Part shown: positions 24,712 through 33,895 of the stretch, one piece after another | How positions within the stretch are numbered: the stretch's first letter is position 1 | Layout: each line of letters starts with the position of its first letter | Assembly: GCA_016709005.1 (NCBI GenBank) | Contig: JADJEU010000002.1 | Location: 615,072 to 679,071 of the forward strand | Direction: 5' to 3' | DNA length: 64,000 bases | DNA from: Crocinitomicaceae bacterium | Lineage (GTDB): Bacteria > Bacteroidota > Bacteroidia > Flavobacteriales_D > Crocinitomicaceae | The notes under the pieces: generated by a model | Databases searched by the model: none | What the model saw: the letters and a program-made list of their open reading frames with translations, nothing else | What the model was told of the DNA's origin: nothing | Position numbers and translations under genes: made by a program

Positions 24712-25539
24712 TTATTGGGTTCTGGTGATGCTCTGATTTAACTTTTCTTCAATCAGCTTGCCCTTTTTATCATATTTACGATAATGCCATATCTGAGCCT
24801 CATAAATAAATTCCTCCTCGATTCGTCCATTTTTATAATAGGTCCGTCGAATGGTTTGCACACCGCTTGACTTCACATAATACTCTGTTGTAATCTGAAT
24901 AACCTTGCCTGACTTGCTTATGATTTTCTGGCGCGTTCCATTGGTTGGATCTGGAATAAATTCAACCGTGGAACCATCTTCCAGTTGTTCTTTGGAAGAA
25001 ATAAAAAACGCGCTCGAGTCTTTCACAAATTGATCACGTTTGCGTTGTAGCTCATCCGCCTGTTTTTTCTTTTCTAATGCTTCGCGATCTTTTTCTAATC
25101 GCAAATAAGCCGTATCGGGTAATTGAAAATAGGTGACGTGCATGTCATCGCTGAGTTCAAATTCACCCGTAATATTTCCGGCTTCATCAAAGTAGGTTGT
25201 CTTTTTATACCATTGAATTCCACCATCAGGGTGGGAACTGTAGTCGGCCGATTTGACAGCGCCATTTTCATAATAGGTAAAAATCACTGAACTTAATTGA
25301 CCGCTGCGCGAAGTAGGTTGATTGTATATTTCTTTACCGGTATTATCAAATGCTTTGGCATAACCTTGTGCCATGTATTGCGAACTTGAATTGCGAAATT
25401 CCTCGGTAGATAGTTTTCCGTTTTTATGATAGCAGTAAACATAAGCCCCATCTTGCCTTTCAACATATTTCTGATTAAGCTGCGAAAAGCTCTTTAGCGC
25501 AAAAGGGAATATTAATAGTAGAATAAAAAATGACCTCAT
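24712..25539 (-). CDS. Exported MORN/YwqK-like repeat protein
   Basis: A 275-residue protein with a signal peptide (LLLIFPFALKSFSQ) and repeated MORN-variant strands: AYVYCYHKNGKLSTEEF, IFTYYENGAVKSADYSS, TTYFDEAGNITGEFEL, RRTYYKNGRIEEEFIYE and YRKYDKKGKLIEEKLN. A charged coiled segment (about residues 155-175, EKDREALEKKKQADELQRKR) separates the early and late repeats. Such YwqK-type repeats are frequent in Bacteroidota envelope proteins and have no settled function; the annotation 'antitoxin' often given to the family is not supported by any neighbouring toxin here. Confidence 0.8.
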   Translation of the reverse strand: MRSFFILLLIFPFALKSFSQLNQKYVERQDGAYVYCYHKNGKLSTEEFRNSSSQYMAQGYAKAFDNTGKEIYNQPTSRSGQLSSVIFTYYENGAVKSADYSSHPDGGIQWYKKTTYFDEAGNITGEFELSDDMHVTYFQLPDTAYLRLEKDREALEKKKQADELQRKRDQFVKDSSAFFISSKEQLEDGSTVEFIPDPTNGTRQKIISKSGKVIQITTEYYVKSSGVQTIRRTYYKNGRIEEEFIYEAQIWHYRKYDKKGKLIEEKLNQSITRTQ

Positions 25540-25667
25540 AAAAAATCAATTACAAATGCAATGCCATTCTGAAAGATCACCGCAATAAAAACAAAAACAC
25601 TGCGTTCATCTCAAAAATTAAAATGAAAGATATGTAAAAGCGATACCCAACCTAAATTCCAATTTAC

Positions 25668-26393
25668 ATGCGTATCCTTTTTTTTATTTTGACTTTTCAA
25701 GCTTCTTGTCTTTTTGCACAACTAGATCTTTCGATTCATGCTGGTGGTGGCGCAAGTTTAATCTACAATTCGGCAACGGTTAACATGAATCATTCTTTCT
25801 ATGGTAGCCCGATTCGATCCATCCCAAAACGATCTTATGAAGTAGGTGTCACAGGTAGAAAATATTTCGAGCGGACTTATTTGGAAACAGGAATTTCATA
25901 CTCCTATATACAATCGCTTCACAAAGAAAACACCTTTGCTCAAGATCCAGCCACTAGCTTTATTGAAGAGATTCACATTGAAAAACTAAGACATATCGGT
26001 TATGCTGCCATTCCAGTTGTGTTTTGCAGAAACTATGGCTCATTCAGTATTGGCGCCGGCATTCAACCACAGTTCACACTGCATGTCAGGGAAGATAAAA
26101 AAATGTGGATTCTTCACTCAATAAATGGAGGCGATATAGATCCTATTCTAAAAAACCGAACAATAAAAACCTTTGACCTGGGTATTGTAGGACAAGCAAA
26201 CTTAGAAGCCACCGAACGTATTTCGCTCAACTTTAAACTCTATTGGGGAATCACCAACATCAATAATTTTCAGGAAAAAGGCGTGGCTTATGAGTTCTAT
26301 CAAATTGAATCACCTGTTATTGACCGCAGATTAAAAAACAAACAATTTGTACTTACGCTGCAGTATAAATTATTTCAGAAGAAGGCAGTTTAA
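25668..26393 (+). CDS. Outer-membrane beta-barrel protein
   Basis: A 241-residue exported protein with a signal peptide (FFILTFQASCLFAQ) followed by alternating hydrophobic strands, for example TYLETGISYSYIQSL, YAAIPVVFCRNYGSFSIGAG and RISLNFKLYWGITNI, ending near FVLTLQYKLF, a typical beta-signal. This is the PorT-like/OMP_b-brl pattern common in Bacteroidota. No ligand can be inferred. It converges with gldC with a 26-bp gap. Confidence 0.8.
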   Translation: MRILFFILTFQASCLFAQLDLSIHAGGGASLIYNSATVNMNHSFYGSPIRSIPKRSYEVGVTGRKYFERTYLETGISYSYIQSLHKENTFAQDPATSFIEEIHIEKLRHIGYAAIPVVFCRNYGSFSIGAGIQPQFTLHVREDKKMWILHSINGGDIDPILKNRTIKTFDLGIVGQANLEATERISLNFKLYWGITNINNFQEKGVAYEFYQIESPVIDRRLKNKQFVLTLQYKLFQKKAV

Positions 26394-26419
26394 CTTTTGG
26401 TTGACCCAACTAAAAAAGC

Positions 26420-26761
26420 CTAATTCAACGGAGGCAAAATGCCCATCTTTTCGGCAAAGTGTTGGCAATAATCACGCAAGTCTTCAGCTATGTTGTTTTC
26501 ATGCGTAGCACGTTCGAAAGTGTCAGCCATGGTAAGCAGTGTTTGATGGAAAAACTTTTTCATATCATCCACGCTCATTTCCTTATCCCACAAATCAATG
26601 CGCATAGCGGTTTGTGCTTTACCGTCCCATAAAGAAAGGATCATCGCTTTGGCCTCAGCATTTACTACGCCTCCATCCTGTGCATTCCACATTATTTTTT
26701 CAGGAATATTATTTTCGTTGGTGGTGATTTCTATTTTGATTTCAGATTTTTTACTACTCAT
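26420..26761 (-). CDS. gldC: Gliding motility protein GldC
   Basis: A 113-residue cytoplasmic protein matching GldC: KSEIKIEITTNENNIPEKIM, WNAQDGGVVNAEAKAMILSLWD, then LWDKEMSVDDMKKFFHQTLL and DLRDYCQHFAEKMGILPP. In Flavobacterium johnsoniae gldC is next to gldB and helps efficient gliding, though it is not strictly required. Here the start overlaps the gldB stop by 8 bp, so translation is probably coupled. Identification is secure; whether this organism glides cannot be told from the window. Confidence 0.95.
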   Translation of the reverse strand: MSSKKSEIKIEITTNENNIPEKIMWNAQDGGVVNAEAKAMILSLWDGKAQTAMRIDLWDKEMSVDDMKKFFHQTLLTMADTFERATHENNIAEDLRDYCQHFAEKMGILPPLN

Positions 26762-27767
26762 TTTCTTGCGGTTTATATGCTTTAAGAATTTTGCTTTCGT
26801 TTGTTTCTTTTAAAAGTTCTGCTACTGTTACGTCTGGATTTTTTTCCATGTATTGTTTGACAATTTGCCAACCTATAAACTGACCTATTCTGCCTGGTGA
26901 GCCCTCCATGTCTACCGTTGTCGGAGCCTCTTCAAAATAACGCAATTTCACTTTTGCTTCGGTGGAGTAAATATAATTCATATCAACCAAAAACGACCAA
27001 ATGTTATACTCACTGATTAACGCCCATTCATACTCCTCAGGTGTGTAGCGTATTTTATAACTGTCTTCCATTTCTGGCAACATGGCATCAACCGCATATC
27101 TCAGCTTACCATAATAAATCATACTGGATAAAAAAGTCTCTCCTCTATCTTCACCAACCACATTTGAAATTAACCAGCTGTGGCAAATATCGACAAGCAA
27201 ATAATCCTGATTCATTTTTTCTTTCATGAACATTGGAAAACCAATTCGCTGAATAGTGCGGTTATCAGCACCCAAATACATTTCTAAACCAACTCCAATA
27301 TATTTTTCAGTTGAGACGACACCATAATTAAACGCTGAATTGTAAGTAATCACCTTTTCAGGTAGTTTTTCTTCAGGCAAATGATATTTAAAATGTTTGA
27401 ATGCATTGGTGATTTCATCTTGCCAGATCGTAAAATCGCCAAATTTCAAATCGATGTCATCAAAAACTGCCCGCATGATTGTATCGGTAACAAAATAATA
27501 GAGATAAACACCAATTGAATCATCGTGCACATTACCGGCGCGTAACATATCCGAAACATAATATTCATATAGCTCATCGCCGGTAGCCAGGAGCTCTTCA
27601 TTAATGCGGCTCATCTCTTCGGGAGATTTAGCTGCTGCCATTTTCTGATCAAAGCGCTCAAAAGCAATGTTTACCTCAACATCAGATACATCTACCAATA
27701 GAGGGTCACTTGAACAAGCAGCTAACAAGAATAAAAAGGAGATTAATAATGCGTTACGTTTGACCAT
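26754..27767 (-). CDS. gldB: Gliding motility lipoprotein GldB
   Basis: A 337-residue lipoprotein. The signal VKRNALLISFLFLLAACSS ends in the lipobox LAAC, and the body carries GldB motifs such as DVEVNIAFERFDQKM, TIWQDEITNAFKHFKYHLPE, FNYGVVSTEKYIGVGLEMYL and the C-terminal PGRIGQFIGWQIVKQYMEKN. GldB is needed for gliding and stability of the T9SS/gliding apparatus in F. johnsoniae. A longer frame begins at 27842, but the ATG at 27767 fits the signal peptide. It is divergent from the OMP gene at 27814 with 46 bp between the two starts and cotranscribed with gldC. Confidence 0.95.
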   Translation of the reverse strand: MVKRNALLISFLFLLAACSSDPLLVDVSDVEVNIAFERFDQKMAAAKSPEEMSRINEELLATGDELYEYYVSDMLRAGNVHDDSIGVYLYYFVTDTIMRAVFDDIDLKFGDFTIWQDEITNAFKHFKYHLPEEKLPEKVITYNSAFNYGVVSTEKYIGVGLEMYLGADNRTIQRIGFPMFMKEKMNQDYLLVDICHSWLISNVVGEDRGETFLSSMIYYGKLRYAVDAMLPEMEDSYKIRYTPEEYEWALISEYNIWSFLVDMNYIYSTEAKVKLRYFEEAPTTVDMEGSPGRIGQFIGWQIVKQYMEKNPDVTVAELLKETNESKILKAYKPQENE

Positions 27768-27813
27768 TGGAAGGAAATTAGTATTATTGCTATCAATTAT
27801 AAACTGCGAAATT

Positions 27814-28665
27814 ATGAAAAAGTTACTCTCTTTGCTTTTCATTACAGGCCTAACTCTTGGAGCAAACGCTCAAGATAAAAAATTTCAGATAGGATTAGTG
27901 ATGGGAACCACCTTTAACTGGACAAAAATTCAAACTACCAAAATTGAAAAAAATGGGGTTGGAAATGAATTCATCATTGGTATTGGTGGAAATTATATGT
28001 TCAATGAAAATGTTGGACTTGCTTCAGGACTTCAATTTGATATAGGTGCTTTTGATCTGAACTATGGAAGTGATGTAAGTACTGCCTTAGGCGATGTTTA
28101 TTATGCCTATAATGATACCCGCATTATGAAATACGATGATGGCAAAGGCGGAGTACAAGATTTCGGCACAGATAGTACAGCTTTTCAATTGCTGACAAGA
28201 ACCTATCGCACGAAATACATCACGCTTCCGGTTTATTTGAAATTTCAAACCAGTATGATTGGCAAATTCAAATATTATGGAAAATTTGGAGCACGCATTA
28301 GTTTTCTGGGATCAGTAAGAATGGATGATTTTGGCAGAGATGCAAAATGGAACGCAACAAGTCAAACCTTCTCGACAAACCTGCCATTGGCAGAACGCAC
28401 TATGGAAAACATGAAACCAGAAGGCCTGAAAAAAGAACTTGCTCCTATCAAAGCAGGAATTGGTATTTACGGAGGAGCTGAATGGAATTTTACCGGAAAT
28501 ACATTTCTTTACATGGAAGGTGGTTTTAATTACGGTGTTGGTCCTCAACTTTATTCAAAATCTGGTAATCTTGCCGATAAACAAGATGCAGGAAAATTCA
28601 GTAATTTGAATTTAGGCACAAACCCACAACACCTTATTGAAATTAAACTAGGATTGTTATTCTAA
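27814..28665 (+). CDS. PorT-family outer-membrane beta-barrel protein
   Basis: A 283-residue exported barrel. The signal peptide KKLLSLLFITGLTLGANAQ is followed by PorT-like strands: FQIGLVMGTTFNWTKIQT, NEFIIGIGGNYMFNENVGLA, YITLPVYLKFQTSMIGKFKY, YYGKFGARISFLGSVRM and FLYMEGGFNYGVGPQL. PorT proper belongs to the T9SS, but this general family is large and I would not assign that role. The frame opens at 27667, inside gldB; the ATG at 27814 fits the signal peptide. nadE follows after 13 bp, so the two are probably one transcript. Confidence 0.82.
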   Translation: MKKLLSLLFITGLTLGANAQDKKFQIGLVMGTTFNWTKIQTTKIEKNGVGNEFIIGIGGNYMFNENVGLASGLQFDIGAFDLNYGSDVSTALGDVYYAYNDTRIMKYDDGKGGVQDFGTDSTAFQLLTRTYRTKYITLPVYLKFQTSMIGKFKYYGKFGARISFLGSVRMDDFGRDAKWNATSQTFSTNLPLAERTMENMKPEGLKKELAPIKAGIGIYGGAEWNFTGNTFLYMEGGFNYGVGPQLYSKSGNLADKQDAGKFSNLNLGTNPQHLIEIKLGLLF

Positions 28666-28678
28666 ACTACATTTTGCT

Positions 28679-29455
28679 TTGAACGCTAAAAAAGTTGCTG
28701 AGTTCATCTCAGACTGGCTTAAAGAATATGCCGGTAAAGCAAATTCAAAAGGATTTATAATAGGAATTAGCGGCGGAATTGATTCCGCCGTTACTTCTTT
28801 ATTATGTGCCCAAACGGGGTTGAAAGTCCTCTGCCTTGAAATGGCCATTCATCAAAATCCAAACGAGGTAAACCGCGGATTGGAGCACATTGCCTGGCTT
28901 GAAAAAAAATTCCCCAATGTTTCTCACTTACGCGTCAATCTCACAGAAACATTTGACACCCTTTGCAAATCTCTGCCTGAAATTTCTACCTCACATGGCT
29001 TGTCCATGGCCAATACCCGTGCACGTTTGCGCATGACTACACTTTATGCGGTTGGTCAGGCTAACGGATTATTAGTGGCAGGTACCGGTAATAAAGTAGA
29101 AGATTTTGGCGTTGGATTTTACACCAAATATGGTGACGGCGGGGTTGACCTTTCACCCATTGCCGATTTAAAAAAATCAGAAGTTTATCAGATTGCAAAA
29201 GCGTATGATGTAGTTCAATCCATTCAAACTGCCGCACCTACAGATGGCTTGTGGAAAGATGAACGAACCGATGAAGGTCAGCTTGGCGCAAGTTATGATG
29301 AGCTGGAATGGGCTATGGAATTTACGGGAGATACCTCAGCACTGTCAGAAAGACAAAAAGAGGTTTTAAATATTTACCAAGGTTTTAACCGGGCCAATAA
29401 ACACAAGATGATTGCGATTCCGGTTTGTTTGATTCCAAAAGAGATTCGCAATTAG
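28679..29455 (+). CDS. nadE: NAD+ synthase (NH3-dependent)
   Basis: A 258-residue enzyme that amidates nicotinate adenine dinucleotide to NAD+ with ATP. The N-type ATP pyrophosphatase loop SGGIDSA is at residues 31-37. Other motifs are ANTRARLRMTTLYAVGQ, GTGNKVEDFGVGFYTKYGDG, PIADLKKSEVYQIAK and PTDGLWKDERTDEGQLG. It lacks the N-terminal nitrilase domain, so ammonia or an external amidotransferase supplies nitrogen. The start is a TTG at 28679; no closer ATG precedes the conserved region. In many Bacteroidota nadE sits beside gldB-gldC; here an OMP gene intervenes. Its stop overlaps that of the convergent 29452 gene by 4 nt. Confidence 0.95.
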   Translation: MNAKKVAEFISDWLKEYAGKANSKGFIIGISGGIDSAVTSLLCAQTGLKVLCLEMAIHQNPNEVNRGLEHIAWLEKKFPNVSHLRVNLTETFDTLCKSLPEISTSHGLSMANTRARLRMTTLYAVGQANGLLVAGTGNKVEDFGVGFYTKYGDGGVDLSPIADLKKSEVYQIAKAYDVVQSIQTAAPTDGLWKDERTDEGQLGASYDELEWAMEFTGDTSALSERQKEVLNIYQGFNRANKHKMIAIPVCLIPKEIRN

Positions 29456-31728
29456 TTCTTCTGCTGAAATGAATTGGCTTTTATCCAATAGTTATTGTAG
29501 ATAATATACTCCTGATTATTTGTAATAGTTCTTCTGAATAAAGGTGACTCCCCTTGTTTTTGAATTAGCAATTCATCGATGTAATAGGGCTGACCATTTC
29601 CATTTCCTGTAATTAAAATATTGACTTTTTCTATTGCAGGAGACACCTCAAATTCCATACTAACCTGACACCAGTTTTCTACAATGTGCGTTGATTGAGA
29701 TGTTTCAAACGTGTCGTACCAAAATGATTTTGCTTCACCCACTGAATCCTGCTCTGCTACAGCAAGAACATCGGGTCGGTCAACCATCAGATAATACCAG
29801 AATGAGACGGAGTATTTTCCAGGTGACATTGTTTTTGTATCGAATTCATAGATAAGATCGTACCCCCCCTTTTCCTTGTGTATTGCGCCTTCCCCACCTA
29901 AACTTTCTCCTACCTGATCATCAAAGGATTCGTAAATAAACCAGGTTGATGCGGTGTCTGATTTCCAACCTTGATTTAAACTCACGGTTGCTTCTTTTTC
30001 CCATTGCAAAACTTCGTTGAAATAATACTGCGTATTCCAGTTCTCAGGTATGAAATGAAATGCTTTAAATGTCTCATTAAAAAAGGCGTCCTCAGTAGTA
30101 TATACCAGTCTGCGTTCATCCCATTTTAAACCATCTTTGTTTTTTATTACCAAGATTTTCGCAGAATCAGGCAGCTCGTAAACCAAATCCTTTTCAATAA
30201 ATTCTGGGGAGAAAAAGTTATTGAATAAAATTGCTTCTGTCAAGGACATTCGTGACGAGATTGAATTCATTAATGGTGTTCTGGTGTGATAACTCAATAA
30301 CAACGCATCATAGTTTGCTTCTTCTGTTCCTAAGAGCATAACATTCTCACTGGACATATGCTGAAACGGTAAAAATATCAAAGCATCATAATCTCCTTGA
30401 TCAACAAATGAAAGCAGCTCACGCATATCTTCACTTACATTTTTTTTGTCAAATGGATTGAGAGCAGTACTCACTGAAATGGAAACACTTTTGTGCATAG
30501 GATAAAACTCAACTGCGTAAAACAGAATACCCGCGCAAAAAACCAAAAGCATTGGCCATTTTCTTTGTTGTTTGAGATAGATTTTATAAAATCCAACAAC
30601 TGAAAAAACAGTAAACACATAAAAGAAAATCCAGCCAAAACGACCCAACACCCTAAATTGTTTAAGCGGACCCACCAGATCCACAATCCATCTCATAAAA
30701 TCATACTTAAGCGGAAAACAAAATGCAAACAACAGAATTAAATATGCTGCCAGCATAAACATTGCGAGCTCTGAACGCAGCATTCGTTTAAAGTCAAGAG
30801 TCTTTCTGTTTCGAATGAGATAAATAAAAATGAACCATGCAAAAACAGTTGTGGTGAGTCCGACATAATTCCACGATTCCCAATTTCCAACATCGATTTT
30901 CAAAATGTGCGTAAGCTTGGCAAGCGGCCCGTCATGCGGAACAAAAATGGATTTCCAACTTGCATAATAGTCAAAAAATCCACCGGGTTGACCTACTCTG
31001 TTTTCATGCGTATCAGTAAGCGCAACCAACCCTTGAAACAGAATTATAGGCAGCAAGACCTGAATAAAAATGTACACGATATTTTGTTTCCATTTTCTGC
31101 GATTCCAAAGCGTATTTACGAGCCAGAAAAACAAACTGAAAAAGCATAATATCATTCCTAAATACGGATGCGTAAAAAAGAAGACCAAACAATAAATTGC
31201 AATACATACTGACCAAAAAATGGCTTTTCCGTGTTGGCATTTTATCATCAACCACCAAAGCGCAGGAATAGCAAAAACATAAGCCAACGAAAGATGGCCT
31301 GTCATACGATAGACTTGCGGAGACATGAATGCAATAGCAATTGCTGCAACCATTGCCCATCCATTTTTTACACCAAAATGATTTAATATTTTATACAAAA
31401 AAACAGCACAAATTGGAAACGAAATCAACATTAGAAAATTCAAAATGCCAATACCATATTCTGCCAATCCAAACACACCTATCAACCACGATAGAAGCGG
31501 ATGACCATCGGTATAAACCATGTGCTCATAATAAGGATAGTTCATGCCGCCAAAATTCCAGAAATCGGCATCATATTTGGCGTGAAAGATATAGGTGTAA
31601 TAATTTTTTATGCCATCTCCACCTGGTGAAAAAATATAATCGTTAGGGTGAAATAAAACGTCACTGTAGAAATATGCCAAAATCAGAAAGGCTGCGGCAA
31701 AAACTACTGTGCTTTTAAACTTGCTCAT
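29452..31728 (-). CDS. Large multi-pass membrane protein (GT-C-like) with C-terminal soluble domain
   Basis: A 758-residue protein. Residues 1-430 hold about eleven membrane helices with a periplasmic loop early on (FSPGGDGIKNYYTYIFHAKY and MNYPYYEHMVYTDGHPLLSW); the acidic first loop resembles GT-C glycosyltransferases that use lipid-linked sugars. The C-terminal third is soluble and beta-rich, with a sandwich-like end (YSVSFWYYLMVDRPDVLAVA, SMEFEVSPAIEKVNILIT) that recalls carbohydrate-binding modules. The exact family is not recognised; YfhO-like or GT39/83-like is possible. A methyltransferase gene lies divergently upstream. Its stop overlaps the nadE stop by 4 nt. Confidence 0.75.
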   Translation of the reverse strand: MSKFKSTVVFAAAFLILAYFYSDVLFHPNDYIFSPGGDGIKNYYTYIFHAKYDADFWNFGGMNYPYYEHMVYTDGHPLLSWLIGVFGLAEYGIGILNFLMLISFPICAVFLYKILNHFGVKNGWAMVAAIAIAFMSPQVYRMTGHLSLAYVFAIPALWWLMIKCQHGKAIFWSVCIAIYCLVFFFTHPYLGMILCFFSLFFWLVNTLWNRRKWKQNIVYIFIQVLLPIILFQGLVALTDTHENRVGQPGGFFDYYASWKSIFVPHDGPLAKLTHILKIDVGNWESWNYVGLTTTVFAWFIFIYLIRNRKTLDFKRMLRSELAMFMLAAYLILLFAFCFPLKYDFMRWIVDLVGPLKQFRVLGRFGWIFFYVFTVFSVVGFYKIYLKQQRKWPMLLVFCAGILFYAVEFYPMHKSVSISVSTALNPFDKKNVSEDMRELLSFVDQGDYDALIFLPFQHMSSENVMLLGTEEANYDALLLSYHTRTPLMNSISSRMSLTEAILFNNFFSPEFIEKDLVYELPDSAKILVIKNKDGLKWDERRLVYTTEDAFFNETFKAFHFIPENWNTQYYFNEVLQWEKEATVSLNQGWKSDTASTWFIYESFDDQVGESLGGEGAIHKEKGGYDLIYEFDTKTMSPGKYSVSFWYYLMVDRPDVLAVAEQDSVGEAKSFWYDTFETSQSTHIVENWCQVSMEFEVSPAIEKVNILITGNGNGQPYYIDELLIQKQGESPLFRRTITNNQEYIIYNNYWIKANSFQQKN

Positions 31729-31881
31729 ATTATTTTCAGTAGTTGCGAATTTAGTCTATTCTCTTATCTTAGACCAATCAATGCAAAAAATTATGAATTA
31801 AATTGACCAAACGAAATACAAATAAATCATTCACCCTGCTGTTGAATAATCCCTTGATAGCAAGAAAAAAGCAAAAATAAA

Positions 31882-32739
31882 ATGTCAAAACTAAAATCCT
31901 TGTACCGCTTCTTATCACCAAAACATCAATCTGTATTTTTAGAATATAAGGTAGATTTCAAACCACGTTTTGGTCATGGAAATCCGCCTCATAAAGGACT
32001 CACTGATGCGATCAACAGCAATAGAAAAATCTATGCTGATCATTTGAATTATTTTTTGGAATTCAAAAATATCTTTCACGAAATTAAACTTTCCAGCATT
32101 GAAACAAATGAAAACAATCCGGCTTGGAACAATGGTTTTTTTCCAGGACTTGATATCATTGCGTTGTATGGAATGATTAGAAAAAATAAACCTAAACGTT
32201 TTGTTGAAATCGGTTCTGATAATTCTACAAAAGTGGTTCGAAAAGCAATCCAGGATGGAAACCTGGAAACTAAAATTACTTCCATCGATCCGGTTCCCCG
32301 TGCAAATATTGACCACCTTGCTGATGTTGTAATCAGAAAACCAGTTGAAGCATTAACTGATTTTTCAATCATTTCAGATTTAGATGAAAATGATATTCTT
32401 TTTATAGATAATTCTCACCGATGCTTTCCAAATTCAGATGTGACAGTTTGCTTTTTAGAACTCTTTCCCCTTCTGAAAAAAGGTGTGATTGTGCATATTC
32501 ACGACATATATCTGCCTTATGATTATCCACAGTTTATGTGTGACCGGGCTTATTCAGAACAATACTTATTAGCTACCTACATTCTGGCTAATCCAACTAA
32601 ATATTTTACGATATGCCCAAACTATTTTATCAGTGAAGATGCAGAGCTAAAGAAAATACTGGAACCGGTTTGGAACCACAAGTCGCTTGATACTGTTGAG
32701 AGACACGGCGGTTCTTATTGGTTACAGATAATGAGTTAA
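31882..32739 (+). CDS. Class I SAM-dependent methyltransferase (Methyltransf_24 type)
   Basis: A 285-residue protein with a Rossmann methyltransferase core: the SAM glycine-rich strand KRFVEIGSDNSTKVVRKAI, the acidic loop KITSIDPVPRANIDHL, DILFIDNSHRCFPNSDVTVC and the later KKGVIVHIHDIYLPYDYPQF. This layout fits the Methyltransf_24 (CmcI/O-methyltransferase-like) families, which often modify sugars or surface glycans in gene clusters. The substrate is unknown, but the divergent GT-C-like membrane protein is in keeping with glycan work. Its stop overlaps the convergent peptidase gene by 4 nt. Confidence 0.85.
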   Translation: MSKLKSLYRFLSPKHQSVFLEYKVDFKPRFGHGNPPHKGLTDAINSNRKIYADHLNYFLEFKNIFHEIKLSSIETNENNPAWNNGFFPGLDIIALYGMIRKNKPKRFVEIGSDNSTKVVRKAIQDGNLETKITSIDPVPRANIDHLADVVIRKPVEALTDFSIISDLDENDILFIDNSHRCFPNSDVTVCFLELFPLLKKGVIVHIHDIYLPYDYPQFMCDRAYSEQYLLATYILANPTKYFTICPNYFISEDAELKKILEPVWNHKSLDTVERHGGSYWLQIMS

Positions 32740-33776
32740 ACACTTACCGAACGCTCCAGCGTTTTAATAGTAAAATTATCTGCGTCAATTTCTGCTAAAA
32801 CACCAATAGGCAAAGTGAATTTGGGAGACATGTGACCAAAAGTTGCACCCATGTAAACCGGTATTGAAAGATCTTTAAAATGTTGCTCCAATACTTCATG
32901 CAGCGTGAACGATTTTTCAGGTTCTTCAGCAAAACACTTGTTGAATGATCCAAAAACAATTCCTTTCACTTTATTAAAAATTCCGGCTTGTTTCATTTGC
33001 CAGAACATTCGGTCAATTCTATAAGGTTCTTCATTTGTTTCTTCCAAAAAAAGAATTTTGTCTTGCCAGTTAGGTTCGTAAGCAGTACCAATCATGGAGA
33101 CTAAAACAGTGATGTTTCCTCCAATCAATTCACCTTCAGCTTTACCCGGTGAAAGCGTCAATAAATCAGTGAGATAATCATCTGGATTTTTCATTGTGAA
33201 AGGCACGCCAGCCGCAACCGCTTTAGTCACGTAAGTAGTTGAAAAATCTGTCCAGGTTGAATAACCACAAGGGCCGTGATAGGTCACAATTCCGGTCTTC
33301 AAATAAACTGCATTGACCAAAGAAGTGATATCTGAAAAACCCATCAAGACTTTTGGATGTTGTTTAATCACTTCATAATCCAGCAAATCTAAAATACGCG
33401 CGCAACCCCAGCCACCGCGCATAGTTAGAATGGCATCAATAGTTGGATCTTTGTAAAACTCCATTAATTCATCGGCACGCATTTGATCCGTTCCGGCTAA
33501 ATAACCATAGCGCTCATACAAGGTTTTTCCAAGTTTAAATTTGAAACCAAGTTCGGTTAATCGATCTGTAATTCGGGTAATCGTAAACTCTTCGTAGATC
33601 GCTCCAGCAGGACCTGTGATGCCTATGACATGACCTTTCATTAATCCTTTTGGTAGAACTTTTGACATAGAAACCACAGCAGTGCTTTCAGTTTTTTCAC
33701 TCGATTGAAACGACGGCAAGATCGCAGACGCAAGTCCTAATCCCGCAACATTACGTATAAATTTTCGGCGTTTCAT
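32736..33776 (-). CDS. LD-carboxypeptidase (peptidase S66 family) with Tat-like signal
   Basis: A 346-residue S66 peptidase of the LdcA/MccF group, which cleaves the L,D-bond in recycled murein tetrapeptides (LdcA) or inactivates microcin C (MccF). The catalytic Ser lies in LMGFSDITSL; the motif RGGWGCARILDLLDYE upstream and GGNITVLVSMIGT, LFLEETNEEPYRIDRMF and MGATFGHMSPKFTLPIG (Glu and His of the triad) follow. The N-terminus KRRKFIRNVAGLGLASAIL looks like a twin-arginine signal, so export is likely; most LdcA are cytoplasmic. A longer frame begins at 33848, but 33776 fits the signal. Stop shared by 4 nt with the methyltransferase gene. Confidence 0.88.
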   Translation of the reverse strand: MKRRKFIRNVAGLGLASAILPSFQSSEKTESTAVVSMSKVLPKGLMKGHVIGITGPAGAIYEEFTITRITDRLTELGFKFKLGKTLYERYGYLAGTDQMRADELMEFYKDPTIDAILTMRGGWGCARILDLLDYEVIKQHPKVLMGFSDITSLVNAVYLKTGIVTYHGPCGYSTWTDFSTTYVTKAVAAGVPFTMKNPDDYLTDLLTLSPGKAEGELIGGNITVLVSMIGTAYEPNWQDKILFLEETNEEPYRIDRMFWQMKQAGIFNKVKGIVFGSFNKCFAEEPEKSFTLHEVLEQHFKDLSIPVYMGATFGHMSPKFTLPIGVLAEIDADNFTIKTLERSVSV

Positions 33777-33865
33777 TGTGATAAAAATACGCAATTCCTG
33801 TGGATTCGGTTTGAGTATTTCATTGCCTCGATAAAAACAAAAAACCATTTTGCGTGTTTATACCT

Positions 33866-33873
33866 TAACTTTG
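33866..33873 (+). promoter_or_regulatory. Bacteroidota -7 promoter element (TAACTTTG) for nfu
   Basis: TAACTTTG matches TAnnTTTG and ends 22 nt before the ATG at 33896. Confidence 0.45.
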
Positions 33874-33895
33874 TACCAGTAAAAATTTGACAACC

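Noticed and set aside
24712..25539. Antitoxin of a toxin-antitoxin pair (YwqK annotation)
   Set aside because: It has a signal peptide and MORN-like repeats, and no toxin lies beside it.
32523..32531. Perfect DnaA box TTATCCACA inside the methyltransferase gene
   Set aside because: It lies in a conserved coding region and stands alone; treated as chance. The same holds for the box at 48855-48863.
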